Positions 21,630 through 31,276 of a stretch of DNA of 64,000 nucleotides are shown piece by piece (the first letter of the stretch is position 1; each line of letters opens with the position of its first letter). The notes below the pieces were generated by a model. That model was not told where the DNA came from and ran no database searches. It was given only the letters and a program-made list of their open reading frames with translations. The position numbers and the translations under genes are program-made. The DNA comes from Monodelphis domestica (taxonomy: Eukaryota; Chordata; Mammalia; Didelphimorphia; Didelphidae): assembly GCF_027887165.1 (NCBI RefSeq), contig NC_077233.1, forward strand, positions 183,767,114 to 183,831,113, written 5' to 3'.

Positions 21630-23720
21630 TTGATTGATTGATTTTTAGTCAGAAAAACCAAGTCTTTAATCAGGAAAGGGATAATGCCAGCATTTAATTC
21701 TTTACTCAGTCTTGCGCCACAACTTTTATAGGGAAAAACCTGGACAATGGGGATATTATCCCTGAGAGTGCCACCAAGCTAGATGACTTTAATGGCTCTT
21801 GGGGAGCTTAAATATCTTTCTAGGTGAAACATGATGGCTAAAGATGAGAGGGACAGCTGATTGACTTTACAATGGTAATAAAGGAAAATGAGGTGTTCCA
21901 GACAGGAATAACAGTGAGGGGCTGATACTTTTCAATGGACACAAAAGGGAAAGACCCAGCCAAGGGCTGGGCCACCTTGGTAAAGGACTTTGGCCTAAGG
22001 GGAGAAACCTTTGGAACAAAAGAGATACATAACATCTTAAAGTCTATTGTTAGTCTGAGAGGTAGTGAAGTTGTCTGGAAGGGACAAATGACAAGGTCAA
22101 ACCAAGAGCCTTCACCCTTAAGCTATGTCAGAGGTTCTCAACCTGTGGGTCGTGACCCCCCCTCCCATGGGTTGTGACCCTGGCGGGGGTCAAACAACCA
22201 AAACACAGGGGTGCCTAAAGCCATCAGAAAACACATATTTCTGATGGCTTTAGCCGCTGAGAAATCAAGCTACTTTACAGCAAGATCTCAGAAAGAACAG
22301 GGACCCTGCTGCCCGCACATTGTACTAATATTAGTTACCTATCAGCAGCCCTCCCCCTATGAAGGGTGATGGATTTACCCTGTTGCCTGGAGACCGGACT
22401 CAAACAGAGACCCAGAGAGAGCACACGGGAGCTGGTTCCCGAGGGGTTAAGAACGAGTCCTGGAGTGGATAACTCCTGGAGTGGAGGAGCCCAGTAATCC
22501 CAGCAAAGTGAAGCCTCAGCTCGAACTGGACGGACATGACAGGAAGAAGAAGGCAGCGTCTGCAGACCCCCTCCCCAGGCAGGACTTACCTCCTGCCCCA
22601 GCGCTCAGGCTGCCTCCTGCTGGATTAATATTTCTCAACATATAATTACATATTGTTTTTGTGATTAATCACTATGTTTAAATTATGTTTGATTTGTAGC
22701 AATGAGAATACATAATGCATATCAGGTATTTACATTCAGAATCATAACCATAGCAAAATTACAGTTTTGAAGTAGTCACCAAAATAATTTTTTGGTTTGG
22801 GGTCACCGCAACATGAAGAACTGTATTGCGGGGTCACGGCATTAGAAAGGTTGAGAACCACTGAGCTAAGTAAACTGGGGTTCATTTAATCTTTCTAGGC
22901 TACAAGTTTGGGGGCTTCTAGATTCCATATTGACACACCTCCCTTTTGGTCAAGACTGGACATTGTTGATCAAACAAATGGACAAATGGATAATGCTATG
23001 TGGGGTTGGATTCTGTCACTAATGGTGGGAAAGCCTAGGGGTACAGGTATGGGCAATTGGCATTTGGGGGCGCTCCCCAATGCCCAGCACCCTTGTGCCA
23101 GAGAAAGGTAGGCAGTCTACCCTTGGGCAAATTATGACAATACAACAATTACTCCAATCCCCCCAAAGTCTTTAAGTCTTTCAAATCTGTTGGGTCCTGA
23201 CATGTCTTCCTCTCTCTGGCAGACTTCTGTCCTCCTGCAGACTCCTCCTTTTGTACCAGACCACTTCATTGCTTCAATGCTGCACCCTACTGTGGAGACC
23301 CTTCTTTCATATGAATTTAGTTTTTTTGTCCTTTTGAGGTAATCTATATTGGTAGGCACTGAGGAGAGGTAGATTCCTGCATTTAAGATGGCAGCCATGT
23401 TTATCCACAAGTCCCCTCTTTAACCCTTTTAGAGACAATCCATAATAGTAAGTATAAGTAGGATAGTCATATAGCTTTTGGGTCTTAGATAAGAGCAGGG
23501 AGCTGGTAAGCAAGGCCTATAGAAGAAAAATAAGGGCTCTCCTTTGCAGGAGGTGTAGAAGCTGGGTGGAGGCTAGATTTTAGTAGTGCTACCAGTTTCC
23601 CTTACTCCAACTATCAAATAAACTTGTTTTTCTATAGCCCAAGAGGTTTTGTGCTTTACTGGCCCTGGGAAGGTCCCTAGGTGGGTGTTTCTCATCTCCC
23701 ATCCGTCTAGGTCTTCCCAT
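21630..23720 (-). mobile_element. Probable LTR-retroelement debris, interrupted by SPIN
   Basis: AGAAAAACCAAGTCTTTAAT, then CAACTTTTATAGGGAAAAA, and later CAAATTATGACAATACAACA with a CTCTTTAACCCTTTTAGAG stretch resemble old class III/MaLR-like antisense sequence. No coding domain is readable. The SPIN element at 22129-22863 lies within it. Confidence 0.3.
22129..22863 (-). mobile_element. SPIN-family hAT transposon, reverse orientation, with long internal segment
   Basis: Terminal inverted repeats CAGAGGTTCTCAACCTGTGG (left) and AAGGTTGAGAACCACTG (right), with 8-base target duplication AGCTATGT (22121-22128) / AGCTAAGT (22864-22871). The subterminal text (GTTTGGGGTCACCGCAACAT, ATCACAAAAACAATATG when read in reverse, TAGCAATGAGAATACAT) matches SPIN, a hAT known from opossum, bushbaby, tenrec, bats, murids, lizard and frog. 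The usual non-autonomous SPIN is about 220 bp. This copy is 735 bp because about 400 extra bases (about 22240-22637) lie in the middle. No transposase was recognised. Confidence 0.85.
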
Positions 23721-23766
23721 CAATCCACCTCCTCCTGCTGCCCCTATTTTCTTTCAAAAGTATATA

Positions 23767-23967
23767 GGGGGGCATAGCTAGATGGCTCAGTGGATTGAGA
23801 GCCAGACTTAGAGGTGGGAGATCCTGGGTTCAAATTTAACCTCAAACACTTTTTAGCCGTGTGACCCTATCACTTAATCCCCATTGCCTAACCTTTACAC
23901 TCTACTGCCTTGTAACAAATACACAGTATTTATTCTAAGAGAGAGGGCAAGAGTTTTAAAAAATAAA
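23767..23967 (+). repeat. WSINE1-like SINE
   Basis: Full-length sense copy from GGCATAGCTAGATGGCTCAG to TATTTATTCTAAGAGAGAGG and an A-rich tail. Confidence 0.9.
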
Positions 23968-23974
23968 TAAGTTA

Positions 23975-24070
23975 TTTAGGCTGAGTGGTGGGATTGCTGC
24001 ATCAAAAGATATGCACGGTCAGATAACTTTATGGACACAGTTCCCAATTGCTTTCCAGGATAGCTATAAT
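23975..24070 (-). repeat. L1 fragment, antisense
   Basis: GGGATTGCTGCATCAAAAGA then CAATTGCTTTCCAGGATAGC, the antisense ORF2 end. Confidence 0.55.
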
Positions 24071-25020
24071 AATCTCTTAATGATCAAATCTAGTGGTCTT
24101 CTTGAACTCTGCAGCATTTGATTCTATTAACTACCCTTTTTTCCTGAATATTATTTTCTCTCTGGACTCTCATGACACTATTCTCTCTTGGTTTTCTTCC
24201 TAATTGTCTAACTATTCTTCAGTCTCCTTTGCTATCTAATCATCCATATGCCATTAACCTCAAGACTTTATCCTGGGTCCTCTTTTTTTTTTTTAACCCT
24301 TACCTTCTGTCTTGGAGTCAACTGTGTATTGGCTCCAAGGCAGAAGAGTGGTAAGGTCTAGGCAATGGGGGTCAAGTGACTTGCCCAGGGTCACACAGCT
24401 GGGAAGTGTGTTTGGTCAGATTTGAATTTAGGACCTCCTGTCTCTAGGCTTGGCTCTCTGGCTCTCAATCCACTGAGCTACCCAGCTGTGGCCCCCCTCC
24501 CCCACCTCCCCCTTCTTCTATTGCCTCACAACACTCTCTCAGTTGGCAACCAGATCACCTTCAATGGGTTTAATTATCATCTCTATACAAATGACCTGAA
24601 ATCTTTATATATTTATAATCTGTGGCTACTTTACTAAACTCCAAGCCTACATCTCCAACTGCTATTGGAAATTCTTCAGGCATCTCAAATTCAATTTGTC
24701 AGAAGTTGAATTAATTGTATTTTACCCTGAATAATGCCCCCTATTGAATTTTGTTAATATTCATTGAGGGCTCCAACATCCTTCTAATCACCCAGGGTTG
24801 CAACCTTGGCATGATCATCTTTAACTCTTCATTTTCCCTCACTCTACATATCCTTGATTTTCAACTCTTTAGAATTTCTATTTTTACATCTCTTGCATCT
24901 GTCCCAACTCTAGTTCAGACCCTCATCACCTCTCCCCTGGATTACTACAAATCGCTACAATTTGTCTGACTCCCTGAAGTCTCTTCCTTCTCCAATCACT
25001 CCTTCACAAAATTGCCAAAG
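24070..25020 (+). repeat. L2 LINE fragment, sense, with a SINE inside
   Basis: Reads as the C-terminal part of an L2: a diverged YHLYTNDL reverse-transcriptase box at about 24577, then CCCTCATCACCTCTCCCCTG, GATTACTACAAATCGCTACA and CCAATCACTCCTTCACAAAA. Interrupted by the antisense WSINE at 24282-24495. Confidence 0.65.
24282..24495 (-). repeat. WSINE1-like SINE in L2
   Basis: Antisense full-length copy after a T-run, ending CTGAGCTACCCAGCTGTGGC. Confidence 0.9.
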
Positions 25021-25032
25021 TAATTAATCCAT

Positions 25033-25122
25033 CCTTCCTTCCTTCCTTCCTTCCTTCCTTCCTTCCTTCCTTCCTTCCTTCCTTCCTTCCTTCCTTCCTT
25101 CCTTCCTTCCTTCCTTCCTTCC
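25033..25122. repeat. (CCTT)n microsatellite at a SINE tail
   Basis: About 90 bases of CCTT repeats abutting the antisense SINE end CCCTTACCTTCTGTGG, from which it probably grew. Confidence 0.95.
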
Positions 25123-25190
25123 CTTTCTTTTCCCTTACCTTCTGTGGCACCAATTCTAATACAGAACAGCAAGGGCTAGGCAATCAATAG
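25123..25190 (-). repeat. WSINE1-like SINE tail fragment
   Basis: CCCTTACCTTCTGTGGCACC and AGCAAGGGCTAGGCAATC. Only the 3' third is present. Confidence 0.7.
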
Positions 25191-25204
25191 GCAAAATAGT
25201 ATTA

Positions 25205-25450
25205 CCATAATATTATTGGGAAATAATAATAGCTAATATTTACCTAGCACTTAAGGCTTTGGATCCGCATCTTGTTGCTTCAGAAATAATCTATGTAAAG
25301 CATTTTACAAACCTTAAAGGACTATGTAAATGTTACCTATTATTAGTTCCTGTTAGCAATTATATTTCCAGATATTATGCAAACCTTAAAGCAGTATGTT
25401 AACTACAAATATTCTTTCCTGATAACATAGCATTATGTTATTATAGAAAT
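25205..25450. repeat. CORE-SINE tail fragments
   Basis: Recurrent AATAGCTAATATTTACCTAG, AAAGCATTTTACAAACCTTA and ATGCAAACCTTAAAGCAGTA phrases, typical of MIR/MAR1 3' ends. Confidence 0.45.
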
Positions 25451-25564
25451 ATACCTAATATTTATTTCCCAATAAAATGTTAGATATTGAATAATAGCTA
25501 ATACAATACTTTGTCTAATATTGAAAAATAGTAATAGCTAATATTATATATGTTCTGCAAGCAC

Positions 25565-25680
25565 ATTTTATTCAGATTATGAACTCCTTGAGGGCAGGAA
25601 TTGTCTTTTGCTTCATTTTGTATCCTCAGAGTTTAGCACAGTGTCTTGTAAAGTAGCACTTTACGGTTATTGACTATCTC
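25565..25680 (+). repeat. L2 3' end
   Basis: GATTATGAACTCCTTGAGGG, CAGGAATTGTCTTTTG and AGTTTAGCACAGTGTCTTG, the classic L2 tail, 300 bases upstream of the RMI2 promoter. Confidence 0.7.
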
Positions 25681-25899
25681 CTTTGATACTTACAAGCACG
25701 TGGGTAGGGAACCAAACTTACTTCGGAGGAATCCTGTGATTTTTGCACTAAGCTTTCAGTTGACAGCAAGATGATGATAGGGTGTTTGGGAACTGTCCAT
25801 CTTTTCTAATCTGGTAATATTTTACTGCTGAATGGCTCAGGGACAATGGTAGAGGGCAGGGAGGCTCCCTCAGTCTGTGGACAACAGCCCCGGAGCCCT

Positions 25900-26057
25900 C
25901 TCTTTCATTCATTAATAACCAAGCGCCCGCGCCCCCGAAGTCTCCGCCTTCTCTGCCCAGTCTCCATTGGTGGATTCTGCACGCACGCTCCTGATTGGCG
26001 TGGCCGCCCTCCATTAGCGTAGTTCGTCAAACTTGGCGGGAGACTGCGGTTTGGGCC
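25900..26057 (+). promoter_or_regulatory. RMI2: RMI2 promoter: two inverted CCAAT boxes and an E2F-type site
   Basis: Directly upstream of the RMI2 ATG lie two ATTGG motifs (inverted CCAAT, NF-Y type) at 25966-25970 and 25994-25998, spaced 28 bases. An E2F-type TTGGCGGGA sits at 26033-26041, only 16 bases before the ATG. No TATA box is seen. Paired CCAAT boxes followed by an E2F/CDE-like site are typical of S/G2-phase genes, which suits a DNA-repair factor. The transcription start is probably between 26000 and 26050. The motifs are seen directly; the regulation is inferred. Confidence 0.7.
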
Positions 26058-26470
26058 ATGGCGTCGGACTCCCCTTCTGCTGGCTCGTGCAGAGTCCGGG
26101 GCCCGAGCCCAGCGGTGCGGCTTCCCACAGCGCCTCCGCTGAAGTTGCTGGCTGAGCAGCTGCGGCGCTGTGCCGTAGGCGGACCCGGAGCCTGGCGGCT
26201 GGCCCGGGAGCCGGCAGGCCGAGCCCCGCTGGAGCTGGCGGTCGTGTGGATGCAGGGCCGGGTGCTGGAAGCGGCAGAAAAGGGCAGCTGGGCGCGGCTG
26301 AGGGACCCGAGCGGTGTCTTCACGGTACAGGGCCTGGAGCGGGTGCCCCAGGGGAAACCTTGTCTGGCCCCAGGTAACCCTCCCCGCTTCTTTTGGCCCG
26401 CCCCTCTGGCCCCGCCTCTCCTTCCCATTGGCCCTGCCCTCCAGCGCCCTCCCTTCCTTCCCTTGCCTCT
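25910..26470. promoter_or_regulatory. CpG island over RMI2 promoter and exon 1
   Basis: This is the only strongly GC-rich, CpG-dense block in an otherwise AT-rich window, covering the promoter, exon 1 and the first hundred bases of the intron. CpGs recur every few bases (gcgcccgcgcccccgaag, ggcggacccgg and similar). CpG density falls sharply after about 26440. Confidence 0.8.
26058..26373 (+). CDS. RMI2: RMI2 exon 1 (RecQ-mediated genome instability protein 2, N-terminal part)
   Basis: This is the first of two coding exons. RMI2 is the small OB-fold subunit of the BLM-TOP3A-RMI1-RMI2 dissolvasome, which resolves double Holliday junctions in the nucleus without crossover. The start ATG at 26058 sits in a strong context (gccATGG), and no upstream in-frame ATG is seen before the promoter. 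The exon encodes 105 codons plus one base. It carries the family blocks [37 protein letters not shown] and [12 protein letters not shown], nearly identical to human RMI2 from memory. The N-terminus is about seven residues longer than the 147-residue human protein and Ser/Pro/Arg-rich. The splice donor is CAG|GTAACC at 26373/26374, phase 1, which is the human exon boundary (PG|K). The exon is CpG-rich, unlike all surrounding DNA. The match is to the gene, not a retrocopy, because the intron is present. Confidence 0.96.
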
Positions 26471-26489
26471 GCTTCCCTGGTCCCTAGTG

Positions 26490-26680
26490 CACTGGAGATA
26501 GATCTTTGAAGATCCGCGACTAGGAAGACCTGGGTTTGAGTTCGGCAGCCTGTATGTCCTTGCTGGTGGCCCCGGGCAAATCATTTAACCTCTCTGAACC
26601 TGAGATTCTTTTGTAAAATCAAAGGGCTTAGCCTATTGACCTCTGACATTGTCCCTTCCAGGGCCAAATGTAGAAACCCA
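26490..26680 (+). repeat. MIR
   Basis: GGAAGACCTGGGTTTGAGTT, GGGCAAATCATTTAACCTCT and CTGAACCTGAGATTC. Confidence 0.75.
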
Positions 26681-26719
26681 CAAATGGAGCTATAAGTTCT
26701 GGACTTACATGGCTTATTG

Positions 26720-26860
26720 TTGATGCTTTCTTGTTGTGTGACCCAGGCTAATACCTAACCTCGCTGAGCCTTAGTTTTCTTATCCTCAAAATGGGAATCA
26801 GTGAACTCAGTGCCCTCCAAGGCCTTTCCCAGGCCAAATTTATGAGCTTAGGTCCTTGCA
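26720..26860 (+). repeat. MIR
   Basis: TTGTTGTGTGACCCAGGCTA, ACCTCGCTGAGCCTTAGTTT and CCTCAAAATGGGAATC. Confidence 0.75.
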
Positions 26861-27054
26861 TCTGTAATAAAAGGCTCCAGGATAAAACTCCAGGGAAGCC
26901 TGGATTCTAATGCAACCCAGGCAGATCTGCACAGCCCTTGGCAGATTTCTGTGAGCTTCTGGAGATATCATATATGTAAAAAAGCCCCAATAGCATTTGT
27001 CCAAAATGTCAGTTATTGTTCTAATATGTGGGAAGAAACTTCGGGATCATCTCT

Positions 27055-27185
27055 GGATATAGTATGACTGTGCCCTTGGGAAAGTCACTTAGCTGCTTTA
27101 GGCCCCAGTTTTTTTACCTGTAAAATAGGTAGTTGGACCTCTAGGGTCCTTTTCAAAATTTTATCTATAAGCCTATGACTTGTCT
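27055..27185 (+). repeat. MIR
   Basis: CCCTTGGGAAAGTCACTTAG, GGCCCCAGTTTTTTTACCTG and TAAAATAGGTAGTTGGACC. Confidence 0.7.
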
Positions 27186-27204
27186 GGACCTCAATTTCCT
27201 TCCA

Positions 27205-27330
27205 ACCCTAAATCAGTGACCCCATTTATTTTACAAATAAAAAAGCAGGACCAGAGAGAAAGGAATTTATCCAAAGGTAAAGGAGATGGAACTAGAACTC
27301 TGGTCTCCTGACCTCCTTTGCTATCCGTAG
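27205..27330 (-). repeat. MIR/CORE-SINE, antisense
   Basis: CCCATTTATTTTACAAATAA, CCAGAGAGAAAGGAATTTAT and ACTAGAACTCTGGTCTCCTG. Confidence 0.6.
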
Positions 27331-27437
27331 GATGAAAGATTTAAACCCCAAAAGAATTTTTTTCTCTTAAAGGGAGAGAGGTACATAAATATGAAATATT
27401 TTACTTTTAAAAAGCTAAGACTACAAATGGGCACACG

Positions 27438-27627
27438 TTTTTTTAAAACCCTTACCTTCTGTCTTAGAATTGAGTGAGTAGTAATGGGTTCCTAGGCAGA
27501 AGAGCAGTAAGGGCTAGGCAATTGAAGTTAAGTGATTTTTTCCCATGATTACACAACTAGGAAGTGTCTAAGGCAAGATTTGAACTCAGGACCTCCCTTT
27601 CCCAAGACTGGCTACCTAACAGCCCCA
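27438..27627 (-). repeat. WSINE1-like SINE in RMI2 intron
   Basis: AACCCTTACCTTCTGTCTTA to GGCTACCTAACAGCCCC. Diverged, antisense to RMI2. Confidence 0.88.
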
Positions 27628-27825
27628 TAAATATATTTTGTACATCCTCTACTAAAAAAGATTGTATATCATCCATCATTGTATAAGTTCAATGATTGAA
27701 TCCAGACCAATAAGCCAACTTTTCAGTTATGTTTGATTTTTTAAAATATATCTAATATACTTAAGGCCATTCTTTATTTTACAGATTATAAGAAGTTTTC
27801 CTTAAGATTTTTTTTTTTTTGGTTG

Positions 27826-28015
27826 GGGGCAGCCAGGTGGCTCAGTGGATTGAGAACCAGGTCTAGAGGCAGGAGGTCCTAGGTTCAAATTTGACCAAAC
27901 ACACTTCCCAGCTGTGTGACCCTGGGCAAGTTACTTAACTACCATTACCTAGCCCTTACTGCTCTTCTGCCTTGGAACCAATACACAGTATTGATTCTAA
28001 GATGGTCAGGGTTTT
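27826..28015 (+). repeat. WSINE1-like SINE in RMI2 intron
   Basis: GGGGCAGCCAGGTGGCTCAG to GTATTGATTCTAAGATGG. Sense, full length. Confidence 0.92.
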
Positions 28016-28134
28016 CAGTCTCTGTGGTAGAGTCTGAGTGCTTGGCAGTTCAGTTCAGAGGACCTCAGTGTCTGGCACCTTATCTTGCTAGATGATCTTC
28101 AGAAATACGAATACTAGTTCTGTATCCCAAAGAG

Positions 28135-29845
28135 ATTTTTTAAAAAGGGGAAAGGACCTACTTGTTCAAAAATATTTATAGCTGCTCTTTTTGTGGTGGC
28201 AAAGAATTGGAAATTGAGGGGGTGCCCAGCAATTGGGGAATGGCTGAACAAATTGTGGTATATGTTGGTGATGGAATACTATTGTGCTGTAAGGGATGAT
28301 GAACAGGATGATTTTAGAAACAGCTGGAAAGACCTTCATGAAGGTATGCAGAGTGAAATAAGCAGAACCAGGAGAGCATCGTACACAGTAACAGCAATAT
28401 TGAATGTTAACCAACTATGAAAGACTTAGCTACTCTCAGCAATACATGATTCAGTATAATTCTGAGGAACTTATGACAAAGAATGCTATCCACCTCCAGA
28501 GATGTTTGAATTGGAATGCAGATAAAAGCATGATTTTTTAAAAAAAATTTTTAATTATTTATTTAGAATAATTTTCCATCATTACATGATTTATGATTTT
28601 TCCCATCCTTCTTCCTTCCCCACGCCCTGTGCTGACAAGCAATTTCACTGGGTTATACATGGATCATTGTTGAAAACCTATTTCCATGTTATTTTTTTTT
28701 TGAGATTTTGGACCTAATGGGTTTTTTTAATTTTTTTTTTGGAAATTTTTATTTAATTAATTAAATTAGAATATTTTCCCATGGTTACAAGATTCATGTT
28801 CCTTCCTTCCCTTCCCCTCACCCCCTCCCATAGTTGATATGCAAATCCACTGGGTTTTACATGTCATTGATCAAGACTGATTTCCATATTACTGATATTT
28901 GCACTTGGGTGATCATTTAGAGTCCACTTCCCCAATCATATCCCCATGTGATCAAGCAGTTGTTTTTCTTCTGTGTTTCTACTCCCACAGTTCTTCCTCT
29001 GAATGTGGATACTGTTCTTTCTCTTAGATCTTTCCAAGTTGTTCAGGATCACTGCATTGCCACTAGTGGAGAAGTCCATTACATTCAATTGTACCACAGT
29101 GTCTCTGGGTACAATGTTTTCCTGGTTCTGTTCCTCTCACTCTGCATCAATTCCTGGAGGTTGTTCCAGTCTCCATGGAATTCCTCCACTTTATTATTCC
29201 TTGTAGCACAATAGTATTCCATCACCAACATATATCATAATTTGTTCAGCCATTCCCCAATTGGAGGGCATCCCCTCCTTTTCCAATATTTGGCCACCAC
29301 AAAGAGCGCAGCTATAAATATTTTTGTACACATATTTTTCCTTATTATCTCTTTGCAGTACAAACCTAGCAGTGGTATGACTGGATCAAAGGTCAGATAA
29401 TCTTTTAAAGCCCTTTGTGCATATTCCAAATTGCCCTCCAGAATGGTTGGATCAATTCACAACTCCACCAACAAAGCATTAGGGTCCCAATTTTGCCACA
29501 TCCGCTCCAATATTTATCACTTTCCTTTGCTGCCATATTGGCCAGTCTGCTAGATGTAAGGTGGTACCTCAGCATTGTTTTAATTTGCAAATACATATGA
29601 TTTTTCACTTGTTTATTTGGGGGGTTTGGTTCTATATGAGCATTCTTTGACAAAAATGAACAATATGGAAATATGTTTTGCTTGATAATACATGTATAAC
29701 CAAGATCAAATTGCTTGCCATCTCCAGGAAGGGGGAGGAAAGGGAGGGAGAGAGGCAATTTGGATCATATAACTTCAGAAAACTTATGTGGAAAATTATC
29801 TTTACATGTAATTGGCAAAATAAAATGTCTTTACAAAAAAACAAA
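28135..29845 (+). mobile_element. L1 3' end, sense, interrupted by antisense L1 insertions
   Basis: The left part at 28135-28530 encodes the end of ORF2 (FVVAKNWKLRGCP-like, GEWLNKLWYMLVMEYYCAV, MQSEISRTRRASY). The 3' UTR resumes at about 29606-29845 (GGTTTGGTTCTATATGAGCA, AATTGGCAAAATAAAATG) and ends in an A-rich tail. The pieces join once 28538-29596 is removed. TSD of the insert: ATGATTTTT at 28529-28537 and about 29597-29605. Confidence 0.75.
28538..29596 (-). mobile_element. L1 3' end(s), antisense, nested in the sense L1
   Basis: Two T-rich starts (28540 and about 28715) each lead into L1 3' UTR text, so this may be one L1 with a second partial copy. From 28900 it is ORF2 read backwards, parallel to 8620-9230: CCATGGAATTCCTCCACTTT, GCCATTCCCCAATTGGAGGG and AGAATGGTTGGATCAATTCA. 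Minus-strand frames give FIAALFVVAKYWKRRGCPP and a WSGCGKIGTLMLCWWSCEL block in separate frames, so it is non-functional. Confidence 0.8.
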
Positions 29846-29867
29846 AACCTTCCTAAGAAAATTCAAA

Positions 29868-30010
29868 TGGAAGTGGTTCAATTTTCTGGCATGGGTCTGG
29901 TAGACTGTCCAGGTTTCATAGACATACAAATATAATGTCAACACGACAGCTCTGTAGACCTTCAGTTTGGTAGACAACCTCCTACCTCTTCTCTCTCACA
30001 CTTTCTTTTG
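29868..30010 (-). repeat. RTE (BovB-like) LINE fragment, antisense
   Basis: Minus strand translates TKLKVYRAVVLTLYLYVYE then TWTVYQTHARKLNHF, the characteristic end of the RTE reverse-transcriptase region. RTE-type LINEs are the suspected helpers of marsupial SINEs with this kind of tail. Confidence 0.75.
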
Positions 30011-30069
30011 GAGCCTCCCAAACCCACTCCTGCTATTAAATCTTCATCAAGCTGTCAGTTGGGAGCTTC

Positions 30070-31000
30070 TCTCTGCCTTCCTCTTTGACTTCTCTCTTCT
30101 CTGAGTCATCAGTTATTCTACCTAGCAATTCCAGATCATGCAAAATGTTCAGCAAAAATAGATTTAGAATTATTAAAGGCCCCTGGGAGACTAGGTATTA
30201 TTGTTTTAAGTGGAGATCCTACCACCTGTAGTAGGGTCAGGAAAAGAACCTAAGAGTAAATTTGCCTGACTCCTTTTGGTCATAGCCCTGGGGACAAGAA
30301 TATAAAATCAGTCCTGGAGAATGGAGATAATGTGATTAAAAAAAATAATAAAATCCAGAAGCTCTATGGCATGTATCAGGGCCTGGCAGCTTGCCTGTCC
30401 TTCATGCTGTTTGGGGTTTTTTACACAATTGAGTTCTGTGTGGTTTAGACTAGCCAAGTTTTGCTTTCAAGGAGGACCACTTCTCTGAGGAATTGGGAAG
30501 AGGGTAGTGGTTAATATGTCATTAGATCATTAATATGGCAGACTGCCCTCTTGATGATTTATTTTAGTTTGTCCAGTGAGTGGTCTGGGATTAAGTGGAA
30601 GGTGGCAGGATATCAGTTTTGTGCAATCTGGACCAGCGAGGTGCTGTCTGCCAAGCTTTTTTTTTTTTTTGGCACTGTCAAACGAAAATTGAATTTGCTT
30701 TCTGTGGATCCGTCAGAAAAGTTTACCTTGAGGCCTGCAAAGATGAATATTGTCCCATCTACAGGACCCCAGGCTGATTCTTCTCTTCTAGGGCTACTTC
30801 ATGGCTTTTAATAAGGGAACATTAATTTGATAACATGGATTTTCTTGGACTCTTTGTAACAGCCCATCTAATTCTAACATATACCTTAACATTAAAAGTC
30901 TTTTCCATCACAAAATGTCATTCTTTGCATGAGGATTGGCTATTATGTTTTTGTTTTTAACTTGGAACTAAAGATTTTAACATTATCCAGCTGCATTTTC
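30070..31000. other. Intronic DNA with no clear element
   Basis: No repeat family was recognised apart from a short T-run at 30658-30670. No splice-flanked frame was recognised. Confidence 0.4.
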
Positions 31001-31276
31001 TTTCCCCAGTCTCTTCCTAATAATAGCCAGCATTTATATAGTACTTTAAAGTTTGTAAAGTGTTCTATCCATCTTACTCTAAGTCCTTCCTTTGATTATT
31101 CACTTCTTTGGAATTTTGATCTTTAATATTTCTTCATCCCTTTTTTCTAGATTTGGTGCTGAGTGTTTACTTTGTCACTCTAGGGAAGTTACAGTCTTTG
31201 AAGAACAGAACCTTGTTTGCTTTAAAATTTAATTGATTTATTCAGTAACTATATTTACTCTTTTTTTGTGTGCTAG

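Larger units (their letters stand above)
26374..31276 (+). other. RMI2: RMI2 intron 1
   Basis: The GT-AG intron (GTAACC at 26374, GCTAG at 31276) is about 4.9 kb. It is filled by three or four MIR fragments, two WSINE1-like SINEs, an L1 composite and an RTE fragment. About 30070-31000 shows little recognisable repeat apart from a T-run at 30658-30670 and a short CORE-SINE tail near 31020-31060. No alternative exon with a convincing reading frame was recognised. Confidence 0.85.

Noticed and set aside
25748-26014. Divergent minus-strand frame at the RMI2 promoter, hinting at a bidirectional promoter
   Set aside because: 88 codons with no recognisable domain. CpG islands often give chance frames.
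26027-26584. 185-codon minus-strand frame over RMI2 exon 1
   Set aside because: An antisense shadow of a CpG-rich exon. No family similarity, and the sense frame is clearly RMI2.
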